Source: an uncultured Ruminococcus sp. (GTDB lineage Bacteria > Bacillota > Clostridia > Oscillospirales > Ruminococcaceae). Taken from it: 64,000 nucleotides of DNA. Positions 63,633-64,000 of this stretch are shown one piece after another. The translations under genes were made by a program, and so were the position numbers. Under the pieces are notes generated by a model. It saw only the letters and a program-made list of their open reading frames with translations, was not told where the DNA came from and ran no database searches. Numbering within the stretch: the stretch's first letter is position 1; each line of letters opens with the position of its first letter. The DNA lies in contig CACZPI010000115.1 of NCBI GenBank assembly GCA_902783005.1, positions 1 through 64,000 of the forward strand. Direction: 5' to 3'.

Positions 63633-64000
63633 TTACATTTTAGAGAGTAATTCCTGCCTTTTCTGTTCATATTCTTCCTGTGAGATCAAACCGCTGTCAA
63701 GTAGTTTTTTTAACTCGACAATTTTATTTGCCTCACTTTGTGGAACAATAGCTTGCACATTCGGATGTACTGTTGCGTTAATTTCCTGCACCTTTTTTCT
63801 GCGTTCCTCTATTTTTTCAAGCGCATTGCTCACAAATTCGTCTGCATTAACGATGCAACAAAATTTGATTATTCCAGATGAAGTGGCAATTCGTACTGTT
63901 TTTCCAGATAATGCAGTATCTACAAAGCCACTTACAATTGAAATGCTGGAAATTTCGTCAAAAGGTAGTTTCATTTCTTTTGAACCAGACAACGTTTTAA
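63633..64000 (-). CDS. SHOCT-domain protein (5' end outside window)
   Basis: The frame is open to the window edge, so the N terminus is missing. The visible part of about 122 residues has a PH-like beta region (KLPFDEISSISIVSG, KTVRIATSSGIIKF), a charged helix and a C-terminal SHOCT motif (LKKLLDSGLISQEEYEQKR). SHOCT motifs are short oligomerisation helices, often C-terminal. Its lower GC content and codon use differ from the rest of the window, which suggests acquired DNA. The function is unknown. Confidence 0.8.
   Translation of the reverse strand, partial: KTLSGSKEMKLPFDEISSISIVSGFVDTALSGKTVRIATSSGIIKFCCIVNADEFVSNALEKIEERRKKVQEINATVHPNVQAIVPQSEANKIVELKKLLDSGLISQEEYEQKRQELLSKM

Overview
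The window looks like chromosomal DNA of a cellulolytic, probably spore-forming Firmicute of the Ruminococcus type (Oscillospiraceae). The basis is dockerin modules on three secreted proteins (a papain-like protease, a GH5 glucanase and a second glycosidase-like protein), threonine-rich linkers, a dipicolinate synthase pair, an SPKTG sorting signal, strong AGGAGG ribosome sites and many TTGACA-17-TATAAT promoters. Base composition is fairly GC-rich, apart from an AT-rich tail after 63,480. No phage, transposase or CRISPR array was found.

Layout. 1-9,400 is leftward housekeeping: comEC (cut by the window edge), apt-like, HIT, alaS, a sugar transferase, maf, a tautomerase, a class B penicillin-binding protein with a small HTH gene, and dtd. 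9,500-18,700 holds a cytoplasmic leucine-rich-repeat protein, a MraY-like transferase, a large dockerin cysteine protease with a run of 32 threonines, ispE, an aminotransferase, an Lrp-type regulator and a PHP phosphatase. 19,200-26,800 is a leftward redox locus: flavin reductase, gpsA, EetB-like and EetA-like proteins, ApbE, a ferric-reductase-like membrane protein fused to an FMN-binding domain, and a sortase-anchored surface protein, faced by a divergent TetR gene. I read this as a variant flavin-based extracellular electron transfer system and as the most notable system in the window.

26,800-34,050 holds a candidate small RNA with its own promoter and terminator, then the complete atpIBEFHAGDC operon, whose c subunit carries a two-carboxylate sodium-type ion site. 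34,100-41,200 is a polysaccharide unit: GH5-dockerin glucanase, LacI regulator, sugar-binding lipoprotein and two permeases without an ATPase gene. 41,200-45,600 has dusB, the dipicolinate synthase genes, a DUF421/DUF4363 pair and an HD protein. 45,600-50,000 is a queuosine-precursor operon (queD-queE-folE-queC-membrane protein-queF) behind a leader that folds as a pseudoknot plus terminator, followed by a sirtuin gene.

50,000-57,000 has thiT, tRNA-Thr(GGT) with a duplicated 3' end, an ACT/GNAT pair, a three-gene transhydrogenase, and gdhA with a translationally coupled 46-codon frame. 56,800-63,500 has a minimal ANTAR-type gene convergent with an atypical response regulator, a secreted dockerin glycosidase-like protein, a patch of GC-rich palindromes, and feoAB with its cysteine-rich partner. 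The last gene, a SHOCT-domain protein, runs off the right edge.

Together the genes describe an anaerobe that degrades plant polymers with cellulosomal enzymes, imports oligosaccharides, balances NAD(P)H through transhydrogenase and glutamate dehydrogenase, and may pass electrons to outside acceptors through flavinylated proteins.
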